Source: Serratia quinivorans (GTDB taxonomy: Bacteria; Pseudomonadota; Gammaproteobacteria; Enterobacterales; Enterobacteriaceae). Taken from it: a DNA stretch of 64,000 bases. This document shows positions 17,182-24,659 of this stretch, one piece after another; positions within the stretch are counted from its first letter, which is position 1; each line of letters starts with the position of its first letter. The stretch spans positions 124,001 through 188,000 of the forward strand of contig NZ_CAMKGL010000001.1 of the NCBI RefSeq assembly GCF_946227985.1, read 5' to 3'. A program made the position numbers and the translations under genes. The notes beneath the pieces were generated by a model. The model worked only from the letters and a program-made list of their open reading frames with translations, searched no databases and was not told the origin of the DNA.

Positions 17182-17295
17182 AGAATAATCGTCGTACCCG
17201 GCGAAAAGCGCAGGATTGTGCGTATGATACCTGTAAACGGCCGCGACCAATACCGTCCTCAGACATTTCTTTACAGGCAAAACATTGCTAAAAGC

Positions 17296-17322
17296 GTCTG
17301 CGCCGCTAAGATAAGCGCAGAC
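17296..17322 (+). promoter_or_regulatory. Inverted repeat upstream of scsA
   Basis: GTCTGCGC and GCGCAGAC pair perfectly around an 11-base centre, ending 17 bp before the scsA start codon. It could be an operator or an mRNA hairpin; there is no T-tract. Confidence 0.45.
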
Positions 17323-17339
17323 TTGGAATTGAGGACGGC

Positions 17340-17705
17340 ATGGTTAGACAGCAGCGGATTGCGAAATGGTTTTTATACCTGGCTTGCCTGGTGGTGCTGA
17401 CCTGCATGACTCAGCGCATGGCGAGCCTGCATGCGTTGCAGCAAGTAATGGGTCTGCCTGCCGCCAGCACTCTCACCTCTGCCACCGATGACGCCGCCGA
17501 ACTGCAACCCACTCCCTGCGAACTGAGCGCCAAATCCTTGTTGGCCTCGCCGCCGGTAATGTTCGAAACCCTGCTGTTCGGCCTGGGTCTGTTACTGGTG
17601 CTGTTGGCACCTACCGTGGCCGCGCGTCTGCGCATTCCCCCTCCCAGAGTCATTTCCCCCACGACCCTCAGGGTACATCTGCGATTATGCGTGTTCCGTG
17701 AATGA
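17340..17705 (+). CDS. scsA: Suppressor of copper sensitivity ScsA-like membrane protein
   Basis: A 121-residue protein with an N-terminal membrane segment (WFLYLACLVVLTCM) and a second one near residues 75-95 (LLFGLGLLLVLLAPTVAARL). It matches in size and layout the first gene of the Salmonella scs cluster, including the TQRMASLHALQ motif after the first helix. ScsA contributes to copper and oxidative-stress tolerance there; its biochemical action is not settled. The gene lies 50 bp upstream of scsB. Confidence 0.8.
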   Translation: MVRQQRIAKWFLYLACLVVLTCMTQRMASLHALQQVMGLPAASTLTSATDDAAELQPTPCELSAKSLLASPPVMFETLLFGLGLLLVLLAPTVAARLRIPPPRVISPTTLRVHLRLCVFRE

Positions 17706-17755
17706 GTTCATCACCCGTCTTTTTTGGTTGATTGATTCATTTATGGAGAAAAAAC

Positions 17756-19792
17756 ATGTTGAATATCATCAGGTCGGCATTAGCCTGCCTGTTACTGCTG
17801 TGGCTACCTGCTTTGCAGGCGGCGGACAGCGGCTGGCTACAAAGTCCGACTAACGATCACGCCAAGGTGCGGCTGCGCGCCGATACCTCGCACAGCGGGG
17901 AAACCCGTTTGCTGCTGGCCATAGAGCTGCAAAAAGGCTGGAAAACCTACTGGCGTTCGCCGGGGGAAGGCGGTATTGCGCCGACCATCGCCTGGCAGGG
18001 TAATCCGCCACCGGCGACCTGGTACTGGCCAACGCCGCAGCGTTTTGACGTTGCCGGCATTTCCACCCAGGGTTATCACGACCGGGTTGAGTTGCCGCTG
18101 GTGATGAAAGGCGAGCTACCACGCCAGTTGGCGGGTACGCTGACGCTGTCTACCTGCAGCAATGTCTGCATTTTGACCGACTACCCGTTTAGTCTGGATC
18201 TTGACGCGCCGTCCGACGCGCAGTTTACCCATGACTTTGCCCAGGCAATGGGGCAGGTACCTATTGCCGATGGGGTGGTGGAGAGTATTAAAGCCGGTTA
18301 TCAGCGCGGAGAACTGCAGATCAGCGCCGAGCGTGCTGCCGGTTGGCAGCAGCCTGAGCTGTTCTTCGATACGCTGGAGGATGCCGATCTCGGCAAACCC
18401 AAGGTCAGCAGTGACGGCACCCGGATGTTCGCGCGGGTGCCGGTCAGCGACGGCTGGGGTGATAGCGCACCGGATCTGCGTGGCAAAACCCTGACGTTGG
18501 TTATCGGTGACGGCGGCGTGGCGCAGCAGGTGACGTTACCTATTGAAGGGCCACTGGCTTCACCGGTTGCGGCGAGTTTCTCGCTGTGGCAGGCGGTGCT
18601 GATGGCGCTGGCCGGTGGCTTGATCCTCAACCTGATGCCGTGCGTGTTGCCGGTATTGGGCATCAAACTGGGCTCGATTTTGCAGGTCGAACAGCGTGAC
18701 CGGCACAGTATTCGGCTGCAGTTCCTGGCTTCGTCGTTCGGCATTGTGGCGTCGTTTATGGCGCTGGCTTTGCTGATGACGCTGCTGCGACTGAGCAACC
18801 AGGCGCTTGGCTGGGGCATTCAGTTCCAAAACCCGTGGTTTATCGGTTTTATGGTGCTGGTGACGCTGTTATTCAGCGCTAACCTGTTCGGCCTGTTCCA
18901 TCTGCAGCTTTCCTCTTCGCTGAACACCAAACTGGCGACCCATAACGGTCGCGGCCTGAGTGGGCATTTCTGGCAGGGCGCTTTCGCTACCTTGCTGGCG
19001 ACGCCATGTTCCGCACCTTTCCTGGGTACCGCGGTGGCCTTTGCTCTGGCAGCACCGTTGCCGGTGCTGTGGGGCATGTTTGTCGCGCTGGGCATCGGGA
19101 TGAGCCTGCCCTGGCTGTTGATTGCCGCCTGGCCGGCGCTGGCGCTGCGTTTACCTCGTCCAGGACGTTGGATGAACAGCCTGCGACTGGTGATGGGGTT
19201 GCTGATGCTGGCTTCTTCGTTGTGGCTGCTAAGCCTGATGACCAACCATATCGGTGGCGTCCCTACGCTGGTGGTGGGTGTTCTCGCGCTGCTGGCCCTG
19301 TTGCTGGCGGTCGGCTGGCAACATGGGGTTCGCCTGGCGGCCAAGCTGGCAGCCGCTACCCTGGTGCTGGTTGGGGTGGTGCTATTGGCCGGTTCGCTGA
19401 CCGCCGGGCTGTGGCGTCAGCCGTTGCATGACAATGTGGCCTGGCAACCGCTGAGCGAGGAGGCGATCACCCAGGCGCTGGCCCAGAACAAACGGGTGTT
19501 TGTCGACGTCACCGCTGACTGGTGTGTGACCTGTAAAGCCAATAAATTCAATGTACTGCTACGCGATGACGTGCAAAAAGCGCTGGGCGCCGAGGACGTT
19601 GTCGCCCTGCGGGGGGACTGGAGCCGTCCATCGGCCGAAATTAGCGCCTTCCTGCAACAGCGCGGCAGTGTCGCCGTGCCTTTTAACCAAATCTATGGCC
19701 CCGGCCGCCGCGACGGCGTGGTGTTGTCCCCGTTGTTGACCCGCGATGCCGTATTGCAAACCCTGTCCGCCGCCAAAGGAAATTCACAATGA
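17756..19792 (+). CDS. scsB: Thiol:disulfide reductase ScsB (DsbD-like)
   Basis: ScsB carries electrons across the inner membrane to keep periplasmic ScsC reduced. The 678-residue protein has a signal peptide ending near LQAAD, an N-terminal periplasmic domain with a TCSNVC cysteine pair, a DsbD-type transmembrane domain with paired cysteines (NLMPCVLPVLGIKLG and ATPCSAPFLGTA), and a C-terminal thioredoxin domain with active site DWCVTCKANK. The ATG at 17756 follows GGAG and was preferred to one at 17732. It overlaps scsC by 4 bp. Confidence 0.93.
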   Translation: MLNIIRSALACLLLLWLPALQAADSGWLQSPTNDHAKVRLRADTSHSGETRLLLAIELQKGWKTYWRSPGEGGIAPTIAWQGNPPPATWYWPTPQRFDVAGISTQGYHDRVELPLVMKGELPRQLAGTLTLSTCSNVCILTDYPFSLDLDAPSDAQFTHDFAQAMGQVPIADGVVESIKAGYQRGELQISAERAAGWQQPELFFDTLEDADLGKPKVSSDGTRMFARVPVSDGWGDSAPDLRGKTLTLVIGDGGVAQQVTLPIEGPLASPVAASFSLWQAVLMALAGGLILNLMPCVLPVLGIKLGSILQVEQRDRHSIRLQFLASSFGIVASFMALALLMTLLRLSNQALGWGIQFQNPWFIGFMVLVTLLFSANLFGLFHLQLSSSLNTKLATHNGRGLSGHFWQGAFATLLATPCSAPFLGTAVAFALAAPLPVLWGMFVALGIGMSLPWLLIAAWPALALRLPRPGRWMNSLRLVMGLLMLASSLWLLSLMTNHIGGVPTLVVGVLALLALLLAVGWQHGVRLAAKLAAATLVLVGVVLLAGSLTAGLWRQPLHDNVAWQPLSEEAITQALAQNKRVFVDVTADWCVTCKANKFNVLLRDDVQKALGAEDVVALRGDWSRPSAEISAFLQQRGSVAVPFNQIYGPGRRDGVVLSPLLTRDAVLQTLSAAKGNSQ

Positions 19793-20505
19793 AAAAATTA
19801 ATGATTTTACTGATGCTGATCGCTACCCCTGTCTGGGCCGCAGCCCCATTTACCCCGGAACAGGAAGTCCGCATTAAAGAGCTGATCCGTGAAACGCTGG
19901 TGTCGAACCCCGATATTCTGGCGCAGGCGGTCGATGCCTGGCAGCAGCAAACCACCGGCCAGCAAATCAGCCAGGCGATCAAGCAAAACGCCAAAGCCCT
20001 GTATGAAGACCCGGCCAGCCCGCGTCTGGGGGCGGCCAACGCCAAACTGACGCTGGTGACCTTTACCGATTACAACTGTCCGTACTGCAAGCGTTTTGAT
20101 CCGATGCTGGAGAAGATCGTCAAACAATACCCGGACGTCGCGTTGGTGGTGAAATTATTGCCATTCAAAGGCGAAAGCTCGGTCAGTTCGGCACGGGTGG
20201 CATTGACTGCCTGGCAACAGCATCCGGACCAGTTTTGGGCGTTGCACCAGCGGCTGATGGCGAAAAAAGGTTTCCATGACACCGCCAGCATTACCGCTGC
20301 CCAGCAGAAAACCGGGGTGAAAGAAGTGGCACCCAGTGAGCTGAGCATGACCACGTTGCGCACCAATATGGAGTTAGCAGAAAAATTGGGCGTGCAGGGG
20401 ACGCCGGCGACGCTGATCGGCGATCAGATGTTGCCGGGGGCCGTGTCTTACGAGGAACTGGAGGCGATGGTGAAACAGCAATTGGCGAAGGTCAAAAATG
20501 GCTAG
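19789..20505 (+). CDS. scsC: Periplasmic DsbA-like thioredoxin ScsC
   Basis: ScsC is a periplasmic thiol-disulfide protein kept reduced by ScsB and implicated in copper tolerance and disulfide repair. The 238-residue precursor has a short signal peptide (MKKLMILLMLIATPVWAAAP), an alpha-helical N-terminal stretch that forms the oligomerisation stalk in known ScsC proteins, and a DsbA-type thioredoxin domain with CPYC in YNCPYCKRFDPM near residue 100. The cis-proline loop is GVQGTPATLIGD. It overlaps both scsB (4 bp) and scsD (8 bp), implying tight co-translation. Confidence 0.93.
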   Translation: MKKLMILLMLIATPVWAAAPFTPEQEVRIKELIRETLVSNPDILAQAVDAWQQQTTGQQISQAIKQNAKALYEDPASPRLGAANAKLTLVTFTDYNCPYCKRFDPMLEKIVKQYPDVALVVKLLPFKGESSVSSARVALTAWQQHPDQFWALHQRLMAKKGFHDTASITAAQQKTGVKEVAPSELSMTTLRTNMELAEKLGVQGTPATLIGDQMLPGAVSYEELEAMVKQQLAKVKNG

Positions 20506-20998
20506 GCTGCGGCGTTGGGCGCGGGAACTGCTGATCCTGCTGTTGATTGTCCTGGTAGCGGCGTTCGGCATGGACTGGCTGCGTGCACCGCAGGCTCCGC
20601 CAGCCTTCGATTCGCAGGCCCTGACGACGCTGAGCGGTGAGCAGGTGTCACTGGCACAGCTCAGTCAGGATAAACCGTTGCTGGTCTATTTCTGGGCCAG
20701 CTGGTGCGGTGTTTGCCGCTTCACCACTCCCTATGTCGCCAGACTGGTCGGCGAGGGGGGCAACGTGTTGACCGTAGCGCTGCGCTCCGGTGACGATGCT
20801 CAGGTGGCGCAGTGGTTGGCTGCTAAAAGGGTGTCCTTGCCGGTGGTTAACGATCCGCGTGGCGAGCTGTCGGCGCAGTGGCAAATCGGCGTTACCCCAA
20901 CGCTGGTGATCATCTCCAAAGGCCAGGTGGTGCAAAGCACCACCGGCTGGACCAGCTATTGGGGCATGAAGCTGCGGCTGTGGTGGGCCGGGCTGTAA
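20498..20998 (+). CDS. scsD: Membrane-anchored TlpA-like thioredoxin ScsD
   Basis: A 166-residue protein with one N-terminal membrane helix (LLILLLIVLVAAFGMDWL) and a periplasmic TlpA/ResA-type thioredoxin fold. The active site is in FWASWCGVCRFTTP near residue 65 and the cis-proline loop in IGVTPTLVII. It closes the scsABCD operon. Its partner in the Scs redox system is less defined than the ScsB-ScsC pair. No terminator is evident before the convergent MocR gene, 8 bp away. Confidence 0.92.
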   Translation: MARLRRWARELLILLLIVLVAAFGMDWLRAPQAPPAFDSQALTTLSGEQVSLAQLSQDKPLLVYFWASWCGVCRFTTPYVARLVGEGGNVLTVALRSGDDAQVAQWLAAKRVSLPVVNDPRGELSAQWQIGVTPTLVIISKGQVVQSTTGWTSYWGMKLRLWWAGL

Positions 20999-21006
20999 TC
21001 ACCGGT

Positions 21007-22464
21007 TTATTCGACCGCTATCACCTGACGAATCGCCCGGCACAGCCGGGCGATACCTTCTTCTATCAGTGGCGGCGTGTTGGCGGCGAAATTCAACCGC
21101 AGGCCGTGCGCGCCACGCTGTTCTTCGGCATAAAAACACTCACCGCGTGCAAAAGTCACGCCTTCTCGCCAGGCTACCGGCATCAGTGCTTCGGTGCTGA
21201 CGGCGGCGGGCAGCGTCAGCCAGATAAACAACCCGCCCTCCGGCGTTTCAAACCGGCAGCCTGGCGGCAGTTGTTGCTGTAATGCGGCGACCATCACATC
21301 CCGGTGCTGGCGATAGACTCGTCCGGCACGCCGCAGTTGCTTGTCGTAGCGACCGATGGTGACGAAGGCGTCCAGCGCGCGCTGGATCAGGTTGGAACTG
21401 GTAAAGCTGTCGACGTGTTTCAGTCTGGCGATACGTTGATAGTGTTCGCTGTCCGCCACCAGATAGCCGATGCGCATGCTGGGCAACAGCATTTTGGAAA
21501 ATGTGCTGACATAAATCACCGCTCCCGGCTGCGCGAGTGCCCGCAGCGAGGGCAATTGCTTGCCGTTGTAGCGCAAATCACCGACAAAATCGTCCTCGAG
21601 GATCACCACCCCGGCATGTTGAGCCAGTGCCAACAGGCGACGCCGCCGGGTTTCACTCATGCAGCGCCCGGTAGGGTTATGGAAATTGGGGATGGTGTAA
21701 ATCAGCTTCGGCCGGTGTTTTTCCAGCAGGGCGGGCAGTTGGTCAACCAGCATGCCGTGCCGATCGCTGGGAATAGTGACGATATTGATGCGGTGCAGGC
21801 GCAGCAGCCCCAGGGCTTCGGCGTAGGTCGGCTGTTCGACGATCACCGTATCGCCTGGCTCCAGCAGGCTTTGCACAATCAGGCTGATGGCGTGTTGTGA
21901 GCCGTTGGTGATCAGCAATTGTTCCGCATGGGTCGGAATGCCCTGCGCGGTGAGGATCCGCCCCAGCGTATCGCGCAGCGGGTAGTAGCCACAGTATTCA
22001 CCATAGCTGAAGGCCTCTTCCGCATGGCGGCTGAGCACCGACAGCAAGATCTTGCGAAACTCTTCCTGCGGGAAAACTTTCGGACTGCCGACACCGGCAG
22101 CAAAGTTGATGATGCTGTCCGGCAGGGGGATATCGGGGTAGCCATCCAGTCGTGAGGTCAGGGTGGTAAAGCGCTCCGCCGGAAAAGGGACATCGGTTGC
22201 CGGTTTTGGCTGTGCGGGCAGTGGCAGCGGGGGCTGGACATAGGCACCGCTGCCACGCCGTTGGCGCAAAAAGCCTTTGGCCGCCAGTTCAGCATAGGCG
22301 TTGTCAACCGTCAGCCGGCTGACAGCCAGTTCGGTGGCCAACGTACGGGTTGAAGGCAGCTTATCACCATCGACAAACACGCCGCTCAGGATCGCCCGCC
22401 GCAGCGCCTCCTCAATTTGCAGATACAGCGGAACATCCTGCTGACGGTCTAATGGAATATGCAT
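21007..22464 (-). CDS. MocR/PdxR-family transcriptional regulator with aminotransferase domain
   Basis: A 485-residue protein with an N-terminal GntR winged helix (about residues 10-78; LPSTRTLATELAVSRLTVDN is the recognition region) joined by a linker to a class I aminotransferase fold. The PLP lysine lies in VSTFSKMLLPSMRIGY. YTIPNFHNPTGRCMS is the pyridine-binding stretch. Such proteins sense PLP or amino acids and regulate divergent genes. Here the divergent DMT exporter 170 bp away is the likely target, and the regulator may also control itself. Confidence 0.9.
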   Translation of the reverse strand: MHIPLDRQQDVPLYLQIEEALRRAILSGVFVDGDKLPSTRTLATELAVSRLTVDNAYAELAAKGFLRQRRGSGAYVQPPLPLPAQPKPATDVPFPAERFTTLTSRLDGYPDIPLPDSIINFAAGVGSPKVFPQEEFRKILLSVLSRHAEEAFSYGEYCGYYPLRDTLGRILTAQGIPTHAEQLLITNGSQHAISLIVQSLLEPGDTVIVEQPTYAEALGLLRLHRINIVTIPSDRHGMLVDQLPALLEKHRPKLIYTIPNFHNPTGRCMSETRRRRLLALAQHAGVVILEDDFVGDLRYNGKQLPSLRALAQPGAVIYVSTFSKMLLPSMRIGYLVADSEHYQRIARLKHVDSFTSSNLIQRALDAFVTIGRYDKQLRRAGRVYRQHRDVMVAALQQQLPPGCRFETPEGGLFIWLTLPAAVSTEALMPVAWREGVTFARGECFYAEEQRGAHGLRLNFAANTPPLIEEGIARLCRAIRQVIAVE

Positions 22465-22634
22465 GCGAAATTGGCTCGGTTAACGGTGATGATTTTTACT
22501 ATACCCCATAGCAACAGGCCTTCAAGCGGATAAAAGTGGCCTGCATAACATCGGGGGAAAGTGGCTCTGGCGGCAAAATCGCGCGGCGTTAGAATCTCTG
22601 CCTGAGTTTATTACCGCCGTTTTTTGAGGGTGTC

Positions 22635-23630
22635 ATGTCATTACCATCGGGTGTTTCCGCCAGGCCGGTTTTCCCCGGCGCGGGTATTTTACAGGGCAGC
22701 AGTCAGGGTTATGTGATTGCCATTATCAGCGCCATGTTGCTGGCTTTTACCGCCATTATTATCCGCGTGCTGACGCAGTATTATCACCTGCCGACCTTTG
22801 TGCTGGCCTTTTGGCGAGCGGCATTGGTGGCGCTGGTTTTATTGCCGGCATTGCTGCTGTTTAAGCCCGAGTGGGCGCGTTTACGGCGTTCCCAGATCCC
22901 ATTTTATGCCTGTTATGGCCTGCTGCTGGCGGTATTCAACAGCCTCTGGACGCTGTCGGTGGCGCTGAACGGCGCGTCGGTGGCGACCATCCTGACTTAC
23001 TGCTCGGTGGGTTTTACCGTTTTCCTCGGTTGGATTATCTACAGCGAACGCCTGAACCTGCGCCAGTTGGTGGTGATTGTGGTCAGCCTGGGGGGCTGTT
23101 TTCTGGTCAGCAACGGTGACAGCATGGGCAACAGCCATTTTAACCTGCCGGGGTTGTTGGTCGGTATGCTGTCCGGCATCGGTTATACCCTCTACACGCT
23201 GGGCGGACGGGTGGCGACTGAACGCCATTATCCGGTGTGGAATACCATTTTGTACGTGTTTGGTTTTTCCGCCGTCTATCAGTGGCTGTTCAACATCGCG
23301 CTGACGTTATACCCACTGGCGGCTTTCCATGGCATGACCGGCTCCTTGTGGTTCCTTTCAGAGGGGGGGCAGGGCATCGAGTGGCGCGGTTGGCTGTTGC
23401 TGCTAACGCTGGCCGCAGGCCCGACGCTGTTGGGGTTCGGCCTGTACAACATCAGCCTGAAAACCTTGCCGCTGGCGGTGGCGAACCTGATTTTGTCGCT
23501 GGAGCTGGTGTTCACGGCGGTGATCGCCTATTTCCTGCTGGGGGAAAACATGAGCTCGTTACAACTGCTCGGCAGCGCCCTGGTGATGGGCGGGGTGCTG
23601 ATGCTGAAGAACAAGACGGCTGAGGCGTGA
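22635..23630 (+). CDS. DMT-family (EamA) inner-membrane exporter
   Basis: A 331-residue protein with about ten membrane helices in two EamA repeats (about residues 27-155 and 180-325). YHLPTFVLAFWRAALVAL and the second-repeat LAVANLILSLELVFTAVIAY are typical of drug/metabolite transporters. A cytoplasmic tail of about 25 residues precedes the first helix. GAGGGTGTC upstream of the ATG is an acceptable ribosome-binding site. It is divergent from the MocR regulator, which suggests ligand-controlled export. The substrate is unknown. Confidence 0.88.
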   Translation: MSLPSGVSARPVFPGAGILQGSSQGYVIAIISAMLLAFTAIIIRVLTQYYHLPTFVLAFWRAALVALVLLPALLLFKPEWARLRRSQIPFYACYGLLLAVFNSLWTLSVALNGASVATILTYCSVGFTVFLGWIIYSERLNLRQLVVIVVSLGGCFLVSNGDSMGNSHFNLPGLLVGMLSGIGYTLYTLGGRVATERHYPVWNTILYVFGFSAVYQWLFNIALTLYPLAAFHGMTGSLWFLSEGGQGIEWRGWLLLLTLAAGPTLLGFGLYNISLKTLPLAVANLILSLELVFTAVIAYFLLGENMSSLQLLGSALVMGGVLMLKNKTAEA

Positions 23631-23664
23631 TTTGTTACCCTTGAGTCAATATGTGGAGGTAATA

Positions 23665-23706
23665 ATGACCAATAACCCAAGATTAAAACGGGCGTTAATC
23701 GCTTAA
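23665..23706 (+). CDS. Putative 13-residue leader peptide
   Basis: The short frame MTNNPRLKRALIA is preceded by an excellent Shine-Dalgarno sequence GGAGG (23655-23659), five bases before the ATG. Its stop codon lies three bases before a strong hairpin. This geometry is that of leader peptides controlling antibiotic-resistance genes, and an acetyltransferase of that type follows. It could instead be the start of a decayed gene. There is no direct evidence of translation. Confidence 0.4.
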   Translation: MTNNPRLKRALIA

Positions 23707-23709
23707 AAC

Positions 23710-23758
23710 GGCAGTGTTTTACGACCAAAAAACACTGCCACAGACATTTGGCTGTGGC
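23710..23758 (+). promoter_or_regulatory. Two mutually exclusive hairpins before the acetyltransferase gene
   Basis: Hairpin A pairs GGCAGTGTTTT (23710-23720) with AAAACACTGCC (23729-23739). Hairpin B pairs GCCACAG (23737-23743) with CTGTGGC (23752-23758). They share bases 23737-23739, so forming one disfavours the other. The acetyltransferase ATG is 27 bp further on. Confidence 0.5.
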
Positions 23759-23785
23759 TCTTGCAATGAATATAGAGAAAGCGCC

Positions 23786-24415
23786 ATGACTGAAAAACAC
23801 TGGTCAAAAACAGAACTGCTGCACCAAACGGTGACCAACCCCAATATTATCGTCAAAGGGACCCACAGCTATTACAGCGACTACCTGGATGACGGCTTTG
23901 AGCGCTCCGTGGTGCGTTATTTGCACGGAGACGAGGTCAGCCAACAGTGGCAGCCGCTAGGCGTGATAGACCAATTGCTGATCGGCGATTATGTCTGCAT
24001 TGCCGCCGAGGCCGTGATCCTGATGGGGGGTAATCATACTCATCGTGCCGATTGGTTCTGCCTGTATCCGATGATGGAAAGCATTCTGGCTTCCTATCAG
24101 CCGAGGGGTGACACCCGGCTCGGAGACGGCTGTTGGATCGGGATGCGGGCGATGCTGATGCCGGGCGTGAACATTGGGGAAGGGGCGATAGTGGCTGCAG
24201 GCAGTATTGTGACCAAGGATGTTGAACCTTACGCTATGGTGGGGGGTAATCCGGCACGGCCGATCAAACTGCGGTTTAGCCCGCAGACTATCGCCCGGCT
24301 ACTTGCTTTGCGCATTTATGATTTGTCGGCGGAAGACTTTTCGCGCGTGCAGCCTTTGCTGGCTAACGATGATATTGCGGCCCTTGAGCAGGCGGTAGCT
24401 GAAATTAAGCGCTAA
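23786..24415 (+). CDS. Xenobiotic (CatB/Vat-like) O-acetyltransferase
   Basis: A 209-residue left-handed beta-helix (hexapeptide repeat) acetyltransferase of the XAT family, which includes type B chloramphenicol and streptogramin A acetyltransferases. NPNIIVKGTHSYYSDY, the active-site histidine in GGNHTHRADW (about residue 90), GDGCWIGMRAMLMPGVNIGE and the YAMVGGNPARPIKLRF hinge all match CatB landmarks. The ATG at 23786 (MTEKHWSKTE) was preferred to 23714, which lies in the leader hairpin. The drug or metabolite acetylated cannot be read from sequence. Confidence 0.85.
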   Translation: MTEKHWSKTELLHQTVTNPNIIVKGTHSYYSDYLDDGFERSVVRYLHGDEVSQQWQPLGVIDQLLIGDYVCIAAEAVILMGGNHTHRADWFCLYPMMESILASYQPRGDTRLGDGCWIGMRAMLMPGVNIGEGAIVAAGSIVTKDVEPYAMVGGNPARPIKLRFSPQTIARLLALRIYDLSAEDFSRVQPLLANDDIAALEQAVAEIKR

Positions 24416-24419
24416 ATGA

Positions 24420-24656
24420 AAAGGGCGGGAATAACCCCGCCCGAGTTTGATTAAAGCCCGAGATACCCGGGCCTAGCGCACCGAGGGGCCATTATGGGAC
24501 ACGTCCATGTGTCCCACCCTACGGGCCGACTGGAAGTCGTTCCAATTTGCTCCCGGCAAATTGGTCGGCAGCTAAAGCTGCTACGACCCCTTCGGCACGC
24601 TCTCCCTAATAACTGGCTCTGTAGGTCGTTTGATGTGCAGAGTGATCCCGCCCTTT
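24420..24656 (+). repeat. Structured intergenic element with 11-bp terminal inverted repeats
   Basis: The ends AAAGGGCGGGA (24420-24430) and TCCCGCCCTTT (24646-24656) are perfect inverted repeats. Inside are GGGCGGG/CCCGCCC at the left end, TGGGACAC/GTGTCCCA (24495-24516), CCAATTTGC/GCAAATTGG (24542-24564) and a bulged GGTCGGCAGC/GCTGCTACGACC stem (24563-24588). There is no convincing reading frame. The left hairpin may also terminate the acetyltransferase transcript. The family is not recognised. Confidence 0.6.
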
Positions 24657-24659
24657 GAC

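Noticed and set aside
24420-24656. A retron non-coding RNA
   Set aside because: There is no reverse transcriptase gene nearby and no recognisable branching guanosine context; kept only as a structured element of unknown type.
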